Part shown: positions 1 to 11,568 of the stretch, piece after piece
Position numbering within the stretch: position 1 is the first letter of the stretch
Layout of the letters: each line of letters begins with the position of its first letter
NCBI RefSeq assembly: GCF_013426205.1
Contig: NC_089426.1
Span: forward strand, 3,968,001-4,032,000
Reading direction: 5' to 3'
Origin: Metarhizium brunneum
Taxonomy: Eukaryota; Ascomycota; Sordariomycetes; Hypocreales; Clavicipitaceae
Length of the DNA stretch: 64,000 nt
The notes under the pieces: generated by a model
Databases searched by the model: none
What the model was told of the DNA's origin: nothing
What the model saw: the letters and a program-made list of their open reading frames with translations, nothing else
Made by a program: the position numbers and the translations under genes

Positions 1-1
1 C

Positions 2-1705
2 GGCGGTGTAGTTGGCCGCCATGTCAATGCTCTCTCTCGAATGTTCTGGCGTGCATGGTTTGACTTTGATCGTGTCGGTCTAGAACCAAGCCGTCGTGAC
101 TACCTCGAGTATAAGTTCGGCACAGTCCTCAACATCAATGAACGCAATAAGACTCTGGGCTACATTCCATTCTACGTCTGGGTTGGCTGTCAGAAGAAGC
201 CGTTCTCACCTTCGAGTTTGCCTCATGAAATCATTGAGCGAATCGATGCGCTGGCCACGGAATCGCCTTACCTGTACCCTGTCAACCAGGGTGACGCTCT
301 GACTCGAGCGATTGAGAGATCTGCTCCAGAGATCCGCTCCAAGGCATTCATTACTGCGGTGCAGAATTTGTCTGCTAACCTGCCGCTTCCGTCATTCTTT
401 TATCAAAACCACCACTGGCGTATCTACTACGACGACCAGCTGCAGAAGCACACTCAGTTCAACGACGAGTATATCTACGCCTTCACATGGGAAGATGCTC
501 GTGTCGATGAACGCATTCTGAAGCTCGGCCCAGAAGACAAGGTTTTGGCAATCAGCTCTGCTGGCGACAACATCCTGTCGTATCTTGCCCAGAGCCCAGC
601 TCGTGTCCACGCGGTTGACCTCAACCCGACCCAGAATCATCTCTTGGAACTCAAAGCCGCTTCTTACACTGCCCTCTGCTATGACGACTTCTGGATGATT
701 TTCGGCGAGGGCAAGCATCCCGAGTTCCGCGAGATTCTTATCAACAAACTGTCTCCTCACTTGTCTGCCCGTGCATTCCAATTCTGGCTCAACAACACCC
801 ATGTCTTCCAGAACAAGAGCGGTTACGGCCTGTATGATACCGGCGGTTCCCGCCATGCCATCCGGGCCATGCGCTGGGTCTCCCGTCTCTTTGGTCTTCG
901 GGGTACTGTGAAGAAGCTCCTTCAGGCAAAGACTCTGAATGAACAGCGAGAAATCTGGCGCCAGAAAATTCGCCCGGCCTTGCTATCCAAGCTCGTGTGC
1001 AACCTCGTTGTTGCCCAAGAAAGCTTCCTCTGGACCGCCCTTGGTGTACCCAAGAATCAACTTGCCATGATTGAGAAGGATCATGCCGAATCTGACCTTG
1101 TCAAAGGTGAAAAGCCTGTCGCGAAGAACACTCGATCCCACGCTATCTGGCATTACATGGTGAACACTCTAGACCCTGTCGCAGAGGAGACACACCTCGC
1201 CAAGGACAACCCATACTACTACGTCTGTCTCGCTGGCCAGTTCTCTCGCGACTGTCACCCTCATTACCTCTCTCGTGAAGTTCACGCCAAGCTCTCCAAG
1301 CCTGGCGCGCTGGACAGTCTTCGCATCCATACCGATGAGCTTGAGGAAGTCATTGCGCGTATTAGTCCTGGAACCCTAACTGTCGCCGTTGTCATGGACA
1401 GCATGGACTGGTTCGACCCTGGCTCCCCCGCTGCCGCTGCTCAAATCACCAAGCTGAACCGCGCTCTCAAGATGGGTGGCCGTGTTATGCTGCGTACTTC
1501 TGCCTTGACACCTTGGTATGTCAAGGTCTTTGAGGCCCATGGCTTCACAGCTAAGCGCCATGGTGGCAGAATTGACGGCGCCTGTATTGACCGTGTCAAT
1601 ATGTATGCCAGCTGCTGGATCTGCACCAAGGTTGAGAACCTGCCTCCCCCAACTCCCGAAATGGACCGCATTGGCGGCCAGGAGATGCCTAGCTTGACTA
1701 TTTGA
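2..1705 (+). CDS. BTA1: Betaine lipid synthase, C-terminal part (5'-truncated by window edge)
   Basis: Makes the betaine lipid DGTS, a phosphorus-free membrane lipid, from diacylglycerol and S-adenosylmethionine. The frame is open from the window edge to a TGA at 1703-1705, so at least 567 codons of a larger protein are visible. The SAM-binding segment reads VLAISSAGDNILSYLAQ followed by AVDLNPTQNHLLELK, the hallmark of the BtaA-like (DUF3419) 3-amino-3-carboxypropyl transferase family. In fungal BTA1 the BtaA-like half is, as I recall, C-terminal and a BtaB-like N-methyltransferase half precedes it; that half would lie upstream of this window. No intron is apparent here. The methionine at 41 is internal, because the frame continues upstream in conserved-looking sequence. 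Probably an endoplasmic reticulum enzyme (known for the family). Confidence 0.9.
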   Translation, partial: GGVVGRHVNALSRMFWRAWFDFDRVGLEPSRRDYLEYKFGTVLNINERNKTLGYIPFYVWVGCQKKPFSPSSLPHEIIERIDALATESPYLYPVNQGDALTRAIERSAPEIRSKAFITAVQNLSANLPLPSFFYQNHHWRIYYDDQLQKHTQFNDEYIYAFTWEDARVDERILKLGPEDKVLAISSAGDNILSYLAQSPARVHAVDLNPTQNHLLELKAASYTALCYDDFWMIFGEGKHPEFREILINKLSPHLSARAFQFWLNNTHVFQNKSGYGLYDTGGSRHAIRAMRWVSRLFGLRGTVKKLLQAKTLNEQREIWRQKIRPALLSKLVCNLVVAQESFLWTALGVPKNQLAMIEKDHAESDLVKGEKPVAKNTRSHAIWHYMVNTLDPVAEETHLAKDNPYYYVCLAGQFSRDCHPHYLSREVHAKLSKPGALDSLRIHTDELEEVIARISPGTLTVAVVMDSMDWFDPGSPAAAAQITKLNRALKMGGRVMLRTSALTPWYVKVFEAHGFTAKRHGGRIDGACIDRVNMYASCWICTKVENLPPPTPEMDRIGGQEMPSLTI

Positions 1706-2371
1706 TTGTAGATGCAAACACTTGCGATTCCAATTTTTCGAGAGATACGGGTATCGTCCAACACTATACCCTGAAAAAAAAATATAAAGCTTAGCTGGTC
1801 ATGAGGCAAGACGACGACGAAATTGGATAATACGAAGAGAGAAAACGTGGCGTATTACGGACGAGAGCCAGTAACAAAAAAAAAAACCAAATCGAAGTAA
1901 AGGTCGTAAATTAGCGTTACTTGAAAATGAATAATAACCACTTTCAAATGACCCTATATGCTATCATCGACATGATTGCACGCGTGATTGAACTTGTATC
2001 GACCTTTGCATCTCACTGTTAGCAGACTACCGGGTCATATCTGGCCGCTCGAGAGCTTTTTGAGTCGTGGTTTTCTTCCATCCTTTGTAACGTCACTCTG
2101 CGAGAAGTCAGTAGATCGGTGCAATGCCCGATAATTTGCCAACATGGCGGCGCCGCAGGATCCGGAACATGGCACTCCAGCTAATCGACAAAGGGAATAA
2201 ATTCCGTTTCCTGTTTAACAGACAGCATCTATACACGTGCGGAGACATCCCAAATGCGTCCCAAGCGCACAATTCAAAATCGAAAGACCACCCCCAATGA
2301 GCGCCCCTTCTTCCGTCTTTACACGTCCTTGCTCCCCTCCCAATGCTCCGCATCAAAGTGCCTCTCCCCAT
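1706..2371. other. Intergenic, convergent 3' ends of BTA1 and SDH4
   Basis: 666 bp between two stop codons facing each other. It holds A-rich runs near 1770-1785 and 1876-1886 that suit 3' untranslated regions. No coding signal recognised. Confidence 0.6.
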
Positions 2372-3027
2372 CTATGCCTTCCACACGCGCTTGATAGCCT
2401 CGGTGACGCCGACGTCATTCGTCTCGAACTCGTACAGGCCAACGCCTACGACGACGGTGGCGGCATTCAGCCCCCACCAAAACAGCCTGCGCAGACCGGG
2501 GTATCGCCTCTTGGGGATGTAGTCGATGATGACGGACTGGAAGCCAATGTGGGAGTGGATGAGGACGGCCGAGCACAGGATCGCGTCCATGGTGGGGTTG
2601 AGCGAGCCCGATGCAAAGGGGGCAATGGTCAGAGGCACCAGGCCCGCGGCCAGGAGGCGCTCAAACGTCCAGTGGTACGAGCCGTGGGCGGCCGAGGGGG
2701 GAGGAACGGGAGCAGGGTCGTTGACTGGAGGGTGTTAGCTGATGTTGAGAACGGAGCATCGACGTGCGCGGAGAGAGGGTGGGTGAGCAGTTCGGGGAGC
2801 GTGTTCGTACCTCCACCCTGGATTTCCTCTATACGATGATGTTAGTAAATGATATGAATGCGATTGACACCGGACAAGGGACAAGTATACGCACGGGGTC
2901 CAGGCGGCAGGATGGCAGACTTCTTGCTTGAGCTGTGGAAGGCGGCTGCTCTCAGGGCCATGGCGCTTCTGGAGCGAGCGGCCAGCGCGGACTGCCGCAG
3001 CAGCGAGGGACGCACAATCGATGCCAT
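2372..3027 (-). CDS. SDH4: Succinate dehydrogenase membrane anchor subunit (CybS family)
   Basis: Small membrane anchor of respiratory complex II in the mitochondrial inner membrane, helping to bind haem b and ubiquinone. Three exons: 3027-2895, 2828-2811 and 2724-2372, joining to 167 aa. The middle exon is only 18 nt; including it gives the family-typical junction PPGPQEIQGGVNDP. The family signature HGSYHWTFERLLA follows, then SHIGFQSVIIDYIP, which carries the conserved Asp-Tyr of the quinone/haem region. About three membrane segments are visible. The N-terminus (MASIVRPSLLRQSALAARSR) is Arg/Ser/Ala-rich as expected of a mitochondrial presequence. An in-frame ATG eight codons upstream is possible, but the MASIV start fits better. 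It is divergent from the mitochondrial TyrRS gene. Confidence 0.9.
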
Positions 3028-3493
3028 TGTCGTTGTATTCGAACCGAGCAAACCGCGGGTGTTGAGGGCAGGTTTTCGCGAAATGGGTGCGGTTCAGAGG
3101 GCGCGGGTGGTGGTCGGCGTGAGGTAAGAAGCCAGGCCCTTTCGGCTGTGCTTGGTGCTAGGGATTGAGGATTAGATTGCCGAGGGACTCGAAATACCTA
3201 CTTGCTGATTGGCTGGGTGCGTTCCGACTGGCTTTCATACAGCCGAATTGTCGGGGGCGCAATAATGTGCTTCCGCTGCACGGCGCTGATTGGGTCTGGG
3301 GGTGGGCGGCATGTGAATTTTCAAGGAGAGCTGTTGGCGCACTTGTCTAAAAAAAGGACAAGAGCTGGGGGTCCTTTGATATTGGCACTATAGGTTGCGG
3401 CGGCACGTTGATTCTTTTTTTGACGGGCGGAAGGGACCTGTTGGGCGCTGCCGTTCGTTTCCTCGGATGCTGGCTGGCATTCTGGATTTGGCA
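3028..3493. promoter_or_regulatory. Shared divergent promoter region, SDH4 / mitochondrial TyrRS
   Basis: 466 bp separate the two predicted start codons, so promoters and 5' UTRs of both genes must fit here. No TATA box or named operator is recognised. Regulatory role is inferred from layout only. Confidence 0.5.
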
Positions 3494-5444
3494 ATGGCGC
3501 CACGACTTCAAGCTTCGAGGTGCCTGGCTAGGCGTTGCGTCGCGTCACGAGGCGCGGTGCCGTTATCGTGGTCTGCACGCGAGCTGCAGCAAACGAGGGG
3601 CATTGCGACTTCGTATTTGAAAAAGGTTGCTGACGGCGAGGAGCGGTGGGAGAAGAGAGCGCAGCAAATTCAAAATGGGGAGCTGCCCCATGTTTGGGAT
3701 GTTCTTGATGAAAGAGGATACATCAAGGACGTTGCTGGGTATGAGACCGCTGTAACCCTCATGAGTGGTCGAAATGACCTTTTTCTTCTTCTTTGCTAAC
3801 GGTGAATTCGACAGCACCCCGGACAAGATCAAAGAAGTCATGCGCATCAAGAGAATAGGCGCCTACGTCGGCGTCGACCCAACCGCCGACTCGCTGCATA
3901 TCGGGCATCTCCTCCCCTTCATGCCTCTCTTCTGGCTCTGGTTCCACGGATACCCGGCCGTAACGCTCCTCGGCGGCGCCACCGCTCGAATTGGCGATCC
4001 TACCGGGCGGCTGCAAAGCCGCGAGCACATGGCCAACTCGGAGATTTCAAAAAACGTCACCAAAATACACTACCAGCTCACCAGACTGTGGAGAAACGTC
4101 GTGGCATTGCGAGAAAAGTATGGCTACGAAAAGGACTGGGCTGCCAAGCACCACCTGCTGAACAACAACATGTGGCTCCAGGGCCTGTCTGTATACGACT
4201 TCACGAAGCGGCTTGCGCGAAACACTCGAATCGGACCCATGCTCTCCCGCGAAACGGTGAAGCGCAAGATGACCGAGGGCGATGGCATGTCCCTCGGAGA
4301 GTTCATGTATCCGCTCTTTCAGGGCTGGGACTTTTGGCACATGTACAACAAGCTGGGCGTTCAGATGCAGATTGGTGGCTCGGACCAGTATGGAAATATC
4401 GTGGCGGGCATCGACGCCCTCAAGGTTATTCGCGACAGTGAAGAGGCGCCGCACGCCAAGATGCCCACGGAGTGGCAGCACGAACCCATGGGCTTCACGG
4501 TGCCTCTTCTTCTCGACTCGGCGGGAGCCAAGTTTGGCAAGAGCGCAGGCAACGCCGTCTGGCTGGACGAGTTCAAGACGTCGCCCTTTGAGCTCTACGG
4601 GTACTTTATGCGCCGGCCGGACGACGAGGTGGAGAAGCTGCTGAAGCTGTTTACGTTTATGCCCATGGCGCAGATCCAGGAGACCATGACGCAGCACTGC
4701 GCCGACCCCTCCAAGAGGGTCGCCCAGCACACTCTCGCCTTTGAGGTCCTGTCCCTGGTCTACGGCTCGCAAAGGGCCCTCCAGGAAGCGCAGCAGCACA
4801 AGTTCCGGTTCGGCGGAGAGCTGCCGCACGTCATAAACGAGCCCTCCAAGGACAGCGGAATCGTCACGCCCAACAATGCGCCCCGAAGCGACATTCAGCT
4901 GCCCCGATCCGTCATGAAGCTCTCCCCGGCGAAACTTCTTTTCGCAACTGGCCTGGCTAGTAGCAACAGCGACGGCCAGCGCCTCGTCTCCCAGCAAGGC
5001 GCGTACGTGGCCGCCCAGCCAGGCCAGACCCGAGGCCTCGTGCCGGGCAACTTGTCTTGGACCCCGATGAAGATGTGGTTCCCGGAAGAAACGGCCAAGT
5101 ACCTCATCGATGAGAAGATTCTGATCCTCCGCAAGGGGAAGCACAATGTGCGCATCGTCGAACTAGTTTCCGACGAAGAATGGGAGGCCAGCGGCAAGAT
5201 ATACCCCGGACAGCCGTACACGGGCATGGTGCGCCGCATGACGGAGCAGTTGGAGAAGGAGGCCGAGGCGGCTGGCAAGAAGCTGAAGCCGAATGAGCTG
5301 AAGCAGTTGCTCGAGGAGAGGACGCGCGAGCAGCAGGCCCTCAAGGTAGCTAACAATCCCGACATTGAGCTGCCGAGCAAGCAGGAGATACGGCAGAGGA
5401 AGCAGACCAATGGGCGCGGGAGCCAGAACAAGTCCAAGTGGTAG
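3494..5444 (+). CDS. Mitochondrial tyrosyl-tRNA synthetase (CYT-18 type)
   Basis: Charges mitochondrial tRNA-Tyr; in Neurospora and relatives the orthologue CYT-18 also helps group I introns splice. Two exons, 3494-3738 and 3815-5444, joining at DVAG/TPDKIKEV to 624 aa. The 76-nt intron has a TGCTAAC branch box. Class I motifs are clear: HIGHLLP (HIGH) and KFGKSAGNA (KMSKS equivalent), with YVGVDPTADSLHIGH at the start of the catalytic fold and GGSDQYGN in the tyrosine pocket. A long C-terminal part rich in Lys/Glu follows, ending in RQRKQTNGRGSQNKSKW. Start chosen at MAPRLQASRCLARRC (context GCAATGG), which gives an Arg-rich presequence. In-frame ATGs at 3395 and 3467 are alternatives. Splicing activity is known for the family, not shown by this sequence. 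Confidence 0.92.
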
Positions 5445-5614
5445 ACATGCACCGATGCAAAGTGGGCGGGCATGTGTGTAACATGGGATGCGGAAATCCA
5501 TCCGCCTGTAAATTCTTTTTTTCTAAAAAACCATTTGTACCATTAGCTTGTAACATAATCTCTGATACCATAGATCCCCATCACCGAAGAGAAAAAACGC
5601 CGGATTCCATATTT

Positions 5615-7021
5615 TCATCTGTACAGCACCGTAAGATCGCCCTTTGGAACAGGCAATACCTTTAACTTATCCATTATCTCGTCATTCGTCAAATTCTGCT
5701 CGGTGATAATCTGGTCAAAATGATGGCTGCCGTCGGTATATTTCTGCAGCGAGTCTCCCCCCGGCACAGGCCGACTCTCGCCCGACGCCAGCGCGGCGAG
5801 ATGCTGCTTCGAAAGGACGTACTTGTGCACGCGGTACAAGCACCCCTTTATAATGCCAAACTGCACGAACCGCCGGACATCGACGTAGTTCAGTACATCG
5901 AAGCCAGCTTCCTGACTAGCCACGATCCACTCCTTGACGCTCTTGCTCGGGGCAAAGGAGGACATGAGTTTGACGAGGTGGTAGTTGCTGACCCTCCCGC
6001 GCCCGTGGGAGACGTAGCCGGCGCACTCGTCCACAATGCCGTCCACGTTGCAGATGAAGTCGTGGACCCCGGGCCGCGGGGCGTAGCAGGAGCTGAAGAA
6101 GAAGATGTCAATGAGGAGAATGGTGTCGTAGTAGAGGAGATGGCGGAGGGCGGACTTGGCGAGGTCCAGCGAGACGGAGGCGGCGTGGGCGATGCGGCGC
6201 ACGTCTGAGACGCCGTCGATTTTGGCGACGACTTTTTGCAGCGTCAGGTCCCATGTCGGGTCGACGATTTCCGCAAACTTGACCTTGGCGACGGGGACGT
6301 GCCACCCCTCGACGGCGGTGGGCGTGCGGTGGTGAGGGAAGAGCTTCATGTTGATGGTGTTGGCTTCGTCTACACCACTCGATTTGTTTTCTTGTCAAGA
6401 GACGTGCCGGACATGAGAAGGGGAAAGAGAGGGGGACGTGGTACTCACCCACGGGAATCATGCACTCGCCGTAGTTGTTCAGATCCTCCTTGACAATCTC
6501 CAGCAAGCTCTCGATGGGCCGCCTTGCCTCGTGGTTCCTGAGCCCGTCGCCCTCGCCCTGGCTTAGATACTCATTTTGCTTCTCCATCTCGGAAAAGGTG
6601 GCGGCGAGGTACCTCACCACGCCCTCGTAGGGAGCCTGGTCGACATCGGCCTCGATGAGGATGCCAAAGTTGAAAATGAACTCGTTGCGGAGATACTTGG
6701 TGTGGGCGATGACGACGGGGTAGCCGAGCACGGTGTACTTGCCGTCGGGAGAGTTGATGGTTACGTAGCGGTTGCAAAAAGCCTGGCGGGGGATGATGTA
6801 TTCGTGGAGGACGTCGAAGTCGATGAGGGGCTGGCGTGTGGTGAGGGCTGTCTCGGAGGGGGTGATGCATCCCGGAGGAGATTGGGCGACGATTTTGGGG
6901 CCTACGGGTGGTTGAGTGCGTGAGTTGATTTTCTGGGTGGAGAGATTTCATGTAGGATGCAGAGTGAAGAGTGTATACCTTCTTGGGGGAAGAACCTTGC
7001 GTAAAAGATGCCTTGGATCAT
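5615..7021 (-). CDS. NPR2: Nitrogen permease regulator 2 (GATOR1/SEACIT subunit)
   Basis: Subunit of the SEACIT/GATOR1 complex, which restrains TORC1 at the vacuole when amino acids are scarce; works with Npr3 and Iml1. Three exons, 7021-6979, 6901-6449 and 6369-5615, give 416 aa. The start MIQGIFYARFFPQEGPKIV is the usual Npr2/NPRL2 opening. FDVLHEYIIP, VLGYPV and KYLRNEFIFNFG belong to the N-terminal longin-like domain. The C-terminal third has the conserved SLDLAKSALRHLLYYDTI and RRFVQFGIIKGCLYRVHKY. Both introns have clean GT..AG ends (donors GTATAC and GTGAGT). The 3' end is 170 bp from the TyrRS stop (convergent), and the promoter faces DSK2 across 1.9 kb. Confidence 0.92.
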
Positions 7022-8954
7022 GGTGGTGGAGGAATCGTATGAGATGAGATGTGACCTGAGGTGGGAGCTGGTATCAAGGGGAGGAGGTGGAGGGGTGAGA
7101 ATGAGATGGACTCATGCTGCGGGGAATTGATTGTCTACACGTTCATGGTTGGGGTTCTTTCAGCTCATCATGCGTGGAGAGCTGGAAATGGAGCCGCTTG
7201 ATATTGATGTGGATGGGATGTAGATTTGGGCCGTGGTGATTGAGATTATGGTGTTGAGAGACATGCATACAGTCGAGCCTGCCAGTACGTAACTGCATGT
7301 GGAGCACGGGAGCACAGTGGGAGGTAGCTAGTGGACGCTGGAGCACCAACAGCGAAGGCAGAGTTTGCAAGATACAGTGGGTGTACATAGGCTTCCAGTT
7401 GCATAATACGCAGGCCGGCAACCACAGATCATCCCGGGACCACCTGTTCAAGTCGGTGACATGGAGAGTAGAGCAAGAGCCGATGCATCAAACCACAACC
7501 TAAACTTGTCGAGCATGTCCGTGAACGGTAGCGTCAAAGTCTGTTGGCTCCTTTGAGCTTGGGTGTCGAGTACCTCGTGGCAAGAGCTAAAATGAAAATG
7601 GTCATGGCCAGCGCCATGTAACGATTCAAGGTGGCCGTCTCCCCAGCTTTTCAGGGATGTAGAAGGCTGCTCCTGTGGCAGCCGTGGCCCAATGTCTTTT
7701 GAGTGTGGAAGGGATATGCTGTAGCCACTGCCCGCATGTATCACTTTATGCCGAGTATTATTGGGGAAATGATCATTGGCCCTTAGCTCCTTGTCATCAA
7801 GCATCCAAACACGTGCGGCATAAGTGGTAAAGCCAAGCCTACGAAGCATTATCCGCCGTGGCTCGAGCCCAGCTAGCCCGGATTATTCATCAACGGAACG
7901 GGAGCCGGAGACGGACAGTCCCTTCTGTTTAGATAGGACCGGCGGTCAATAAGATGGACAAAGATGACTGTCCATGAAGCGTCTGGTGTATGTATACAAG
8001 GTTCTGGTGGCAGTTCTCCCCTTAACTGGTGGATGGGTACGGCGTACAGGTAAGATTTGGAGGCAGGTGCAGAGGAGCTACAAAGGGTAGGCACTTGCTT
8101 TCGTTGTGAGACACGGATGGGCCCTCGTCTCACCCTCCAACGTGTTCTGCTTTGTGGCCTCGTTTCCCAAAATTCCCGACTGCCTATGATGCGCCGTGCT
8201 GGTGTTCCTCAGGCCTAGAGACCCTTTGTTCCGTCTGGGCCTTGACCACGCACCGTGATGCTGCGCGACATACAGCATATATTTGTCCTTCTTCCTACAT
8301 CGTTTTCGACCCTGTGCGTGTTGGCCTCGAGTACTCGGGCCCGGCCACCTTGCTAGGCCGTTTGTTGTTCGTCGTCTTGGCTGCTTCCCAGTCTGCGCAG
8401 CCAGCCAGCTAACTGCCCCCAGCCTATTCTAGTCAACCGCCGACGCCTCCAGACCCACGTCGCCTTGAGCTGTCGAAGGCCGTGGGCGTCTATCGAACAT
8501 TCACCTCCAAAGCCCTTTGAGCCGTCCTTCAGCGCGTGGTCCACCACCGCGTGTGCTCAAGAACTCCTCCGAACCGACTGCCGAGTGCGGACCATTACCA
8601 AGAGGCCAGCCAAGGGGTTTGGTCATCGGCCCACACCAGGCAATCGCCAGCGTCAAAGGTGTTGCATCCTCAACCGCAGACTCTCTGTCCTCTGCCCTCT
8701 GCTCTCTGTTTTCTTGCCCTCTCCAAGCAACACCTCGGTCGGTTGAGGACATTTTTGTCGCCATACCCAATCTCTACCCTCGAAGCCACCGTCCGGACCT
8801 CCTCGAGCAATACTCGCCTCCTCTTGGCTGGCCTTGTCCAGCCCCAGTCGCATTCGTTTGCCCCCGCGACAAACGACAACGGTTCGCTCCCACCCGCACA
8901 GGCGCAAACCAAACACTCGACGCTTCTGACGGCCTCAAGAGACAAACCGTCGCC
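7022..8954. other. Intergenic between divergent NPR2 and DSK2
   Basis: 1.9 kb holding promoters and leaders of both neighbours. 8280-8950 is C/T-rich and looks like a long DSK2 leader. Short open frames here (for example 7448-7849 minus) resemble no family I know and are not called. Confidence 0.5.
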
Positions 8955-10345
8955 ATGGCCGAAAATGCCGAGACAAGTGGCGATAAGCACGTCACCTTCA
9001 AGGTGAAGACATCTGCCGACAGCAACCACACCATCACAATGGCCGAGTCGGCCACCGTCTCGGAGCTCAAGACCAAGCTTGCTGGCCAAGATTTCGAGCA
9101 CATCCCTGTCGAGAGACAACGCCTCATCTACTCTGGCCGCGTCATGAAGAATGACGAGACCCTCGGATCCTACAACATCAAGCAGAACAACACCATCCAC
9201 ATGGTCAAGAGCGCAGCGAGCAACCCTACCCAGCAGACCTCGACATCCGGTTCCACCCCTCGAGCCGTTCCAGACAACATTTCGGCTGGAACCAACCCCA
9301 ACGATCCTCTAGCTGGCCTGACCGGCGCCCGTTACGCCGGTCACCAGATCAACTTCCCGGGCATGGACATGTTCGGCCCAGATGGCGGTGTACGCCCTCC
9401 TTATCCAAGAAACCACATCTCCGGCACTGACTACATGCTAACCGACATCTCTAGATGGGTCCCCCCATGGACGAGGAGCGCATCCAACGTATGATGTCAG
9501 ACCCCAATGTTCAGCAGTCCATGAACGAGGCCTTGAACAATCCCGACTTTGTCAACATGCTCATCGAATCGAACCCAATGCTCCGCAACATGCCCAACGC
9601 AAGAGAAATCATCACATCCCCGTTTATGCGACAGATGATGAGCAACCCACAGATGATGGGCCAGGCCATGCGTATGCAACGAAATATGCGTGGGGGAGAC
9701 TCATCTTTCCCAGCCCCTGGCGCCACCGATACCACGCCAGATGCTGCTGCTGGCGGCAACCGATCCGCTGGCCAGGCGAACAACAACCAGCCATCAAATC
9801 CTTTCATGAACCCATTCATGATGCCCGGAATGATGGGTGGTGCTGCTGGGGGTAACAACGCCATGAACCTTGCCCAGATGCTTCAAAGCTTAAACGCCAT
9901 GAGCCCCAACCCGACTGCCCAAGCTACAACAACCAACGCTTCCACCACTGGAAACTCCCAAGGAACCACGCCAACGGCCGAGTCCCGAGAGCACCAGCCT
10001 GCTACTTCAGACACTGGAGCAGAAGGGGCTCCTCAGAACAGTCAGACCCAAAATGCTGCCAACAACCCCATGGCTCAATTGTTCGCGCTGACGGGGGGCA
10101 ATGCGCTCAACGCCCACCCGAACTTTGATCTGTTGGAGCAATTGTCGATGAATCTCGGAGGCATGGGCCCAGGTATGCCAGGCGCAGCCCCCGACAATCG
10201 ACCGCCGGAGGAGCGATATGCCGAACAGCTGCGCCAGCTGAACGACATGGGGTTCTACGACTTTGACCGAAATGTTGCGGCCCTGCGAAGGAGTGGAGGC
10301 AGCGTGCAGGGCGCCATCGAACACTTGCTAAGTGCTACAGATTAA
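8955..10345 (+). CDS. DSK2: Ubiquilin-type ubiquitin shuttle protein
   Basis: Carries ubiquitylated clients to the proteasome: the N-terminal ubiquitin-like domain binds the proteasome and the C-terminal UBA binds ubiquitin. Exons 8955-9389 and 9455-10345 give 441 aa; the 65-nt intron has a TGCTAAC branch box. Visible parts are a UBL at about residues 15-90 (VTFKVKTS ... RLIYSGRVMKNDETLGSYNI), an STI1-type region (MMSDPNVQQSMNEALNNPDF, then NPQMMGQAMRMQRN), Met/Asn/Gln-rich disordered sequence, and a UBA ending in LNDMGFYDFDRNVAALRRSG. Start chosen at the ATG in GCCATGG just before the UBL. The frame stays open upstream to 8517, but that part looks like leader sequence. Other ubiquitin-pathway genes here are UBX5 and ECM29. 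Confidence 0.94.
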
Positions 10346-11241
10346 GAAGCATAGCAAAGGTTTCAGAATGCAGGATTTCATTTTCTAGTCACAAAGCGTG
10401 GTCAGTGGACAAATGCACGATGGCCACGACAATTGTACGCTTAGGAAAGACGAAGCGGTATCAGTGTATAAGTTATTCCACTTCGAGGTTGAAAATGATG
10501 TGTTCCAGGATTGATAGGAGATACCTCAGCATGACAATACGATGCAATAATGCAGCAAAATATGGACACACGGACCGGATGGGCAAGTGACGAGTGACGA
10601 CTAGTGATGAGCGCACTGGCGTATACTTGATCAGAGATTGTACACAGACACTGCTACGCACTTTTGCGTTATGATGGCATGAATCAACCGACTCGGACCT
10701 CTTGACTCTATGCATGTCACCATCTATGCTGTCCAAGAAAACAGCCCAACTTGATGCTTGTAGATAAACCGGGGAGATGTCAAATGCCCGGTATCAGTAA
10801 ACCGTACTGGTACTAGCCCTAAGTTGATGTGTAACTTGTCGTCAAAATAACCTTGTGCTAGTAGTAGCAGGGGCGACAACTAGCGAACCCCTCTCCGCCC
10901 GTTCTCCGATCTTTCTACACAGTGATGATCCCAAGTGACATCATCGGGGTTGCAAGTGTCGCCACATCTCCGTCACGGAACAGCTTACTATTGCAGAAAT
11001 ATCTCTTCTATAAAGACATGCTAAAGACATGCGATCAAGTGGAAAGAAACGAATTTTCAAAACAAACACTTCCTCTCAGCCTACTCACCCCATCAAACCC
11101 AGCTAGCAACCGCGACAAAGACCCAAGTAACTTACATACTAGTATAACAAACCACGACCCTACAGCCTGGCCAAGACCACGCCGGTCTCTTCAAAAGGGA
11201 ACCCGCCGCGCCTCACGCCAGCAAACGCACATGCTACCAAG
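10346..11241. other. Intergenic
   Basis: 896 bp, AT-richer than the flanking genes. No coding signal, RNA gene or repeat recognised. It probably includes the DSK2 3' UTR and the promoter of the next gene. Confidence 0.5.
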
Positions 11242-11568
11242 ATGCTGCGGCCAACCCTGCAGCGCTGCGCCCACGCGGCAAAAGTGACGGCTGGCAGCGG
11301 CGTCGGGGCCAAGGGCCGCGCCGCAGGCGGGCAGGACCTGGGGTCGACGGCCGAGGGGGCGCCGCGGAAACCAAAGGTGTTCAACTTCAGCACGCCCGGG
11401 GCGCCGGGGGGCGACAAGGGCCTCAGCGAGGCGCAGAGGCGCGAGGTCGACGAGCACAACCGCGAGTTTGAGAGGACGCACGACGGCGGCGGCGGGAAGG
11501 GCCCGGAGAACACGGTGGACGGTAGGTTCTGGGGCGACAAGGGGAGGAACAAGGGGGGGAAGGAGTGA
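11242..11568 (+). CDS. Small conserved-looking protein, probably mitochondrial, function unknown
   Basis: 108 aa, single exon. I do not recognise a named family. The N-terminus MLRPTLQRCAHAAKV is basic and amphipathic, as in mitochondrial presequences. The centre is Gly/Ala-rich, then KPKVFNFSTPGAPGGDKG and a charged helix LSEAQRREVDEHNREFERTHD, ending in GRFWGDKGRNKGGKE. Codon use is strongly G/C at third positions, as in neighbouring real genes, and the ATG lies in a reasonable context (AAGATGC). Reality of the gene rests on composition and internal character, not on a family match. It could be a small assembly or ribosome-associated factor, but nothing visible proves that. Confidence 0.65.
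   Translation: MLRPTLQRCAHAAKVTAGSGVGAKGRAAGGQDLGSTAEGAPRKPKVFNFSTPGAPGGDKGLSEAQRREVDEHNREFERTHDGGGGKGPENTVDGRFWGDKGRNKGGKE

Noticed and set aside
4047..5144. 365-codon open frame antisense to mitochondrial TyrRS
   Set aside because: Shadow frame of the synthetase.
8517..9494. Open frame extending DSK2 upstream by 146 codons
   Set aside because: The extension is C/T-rich leader-like sequence; the ubiquitin-like domain starts right after the ATG at 8955, as in homologues.
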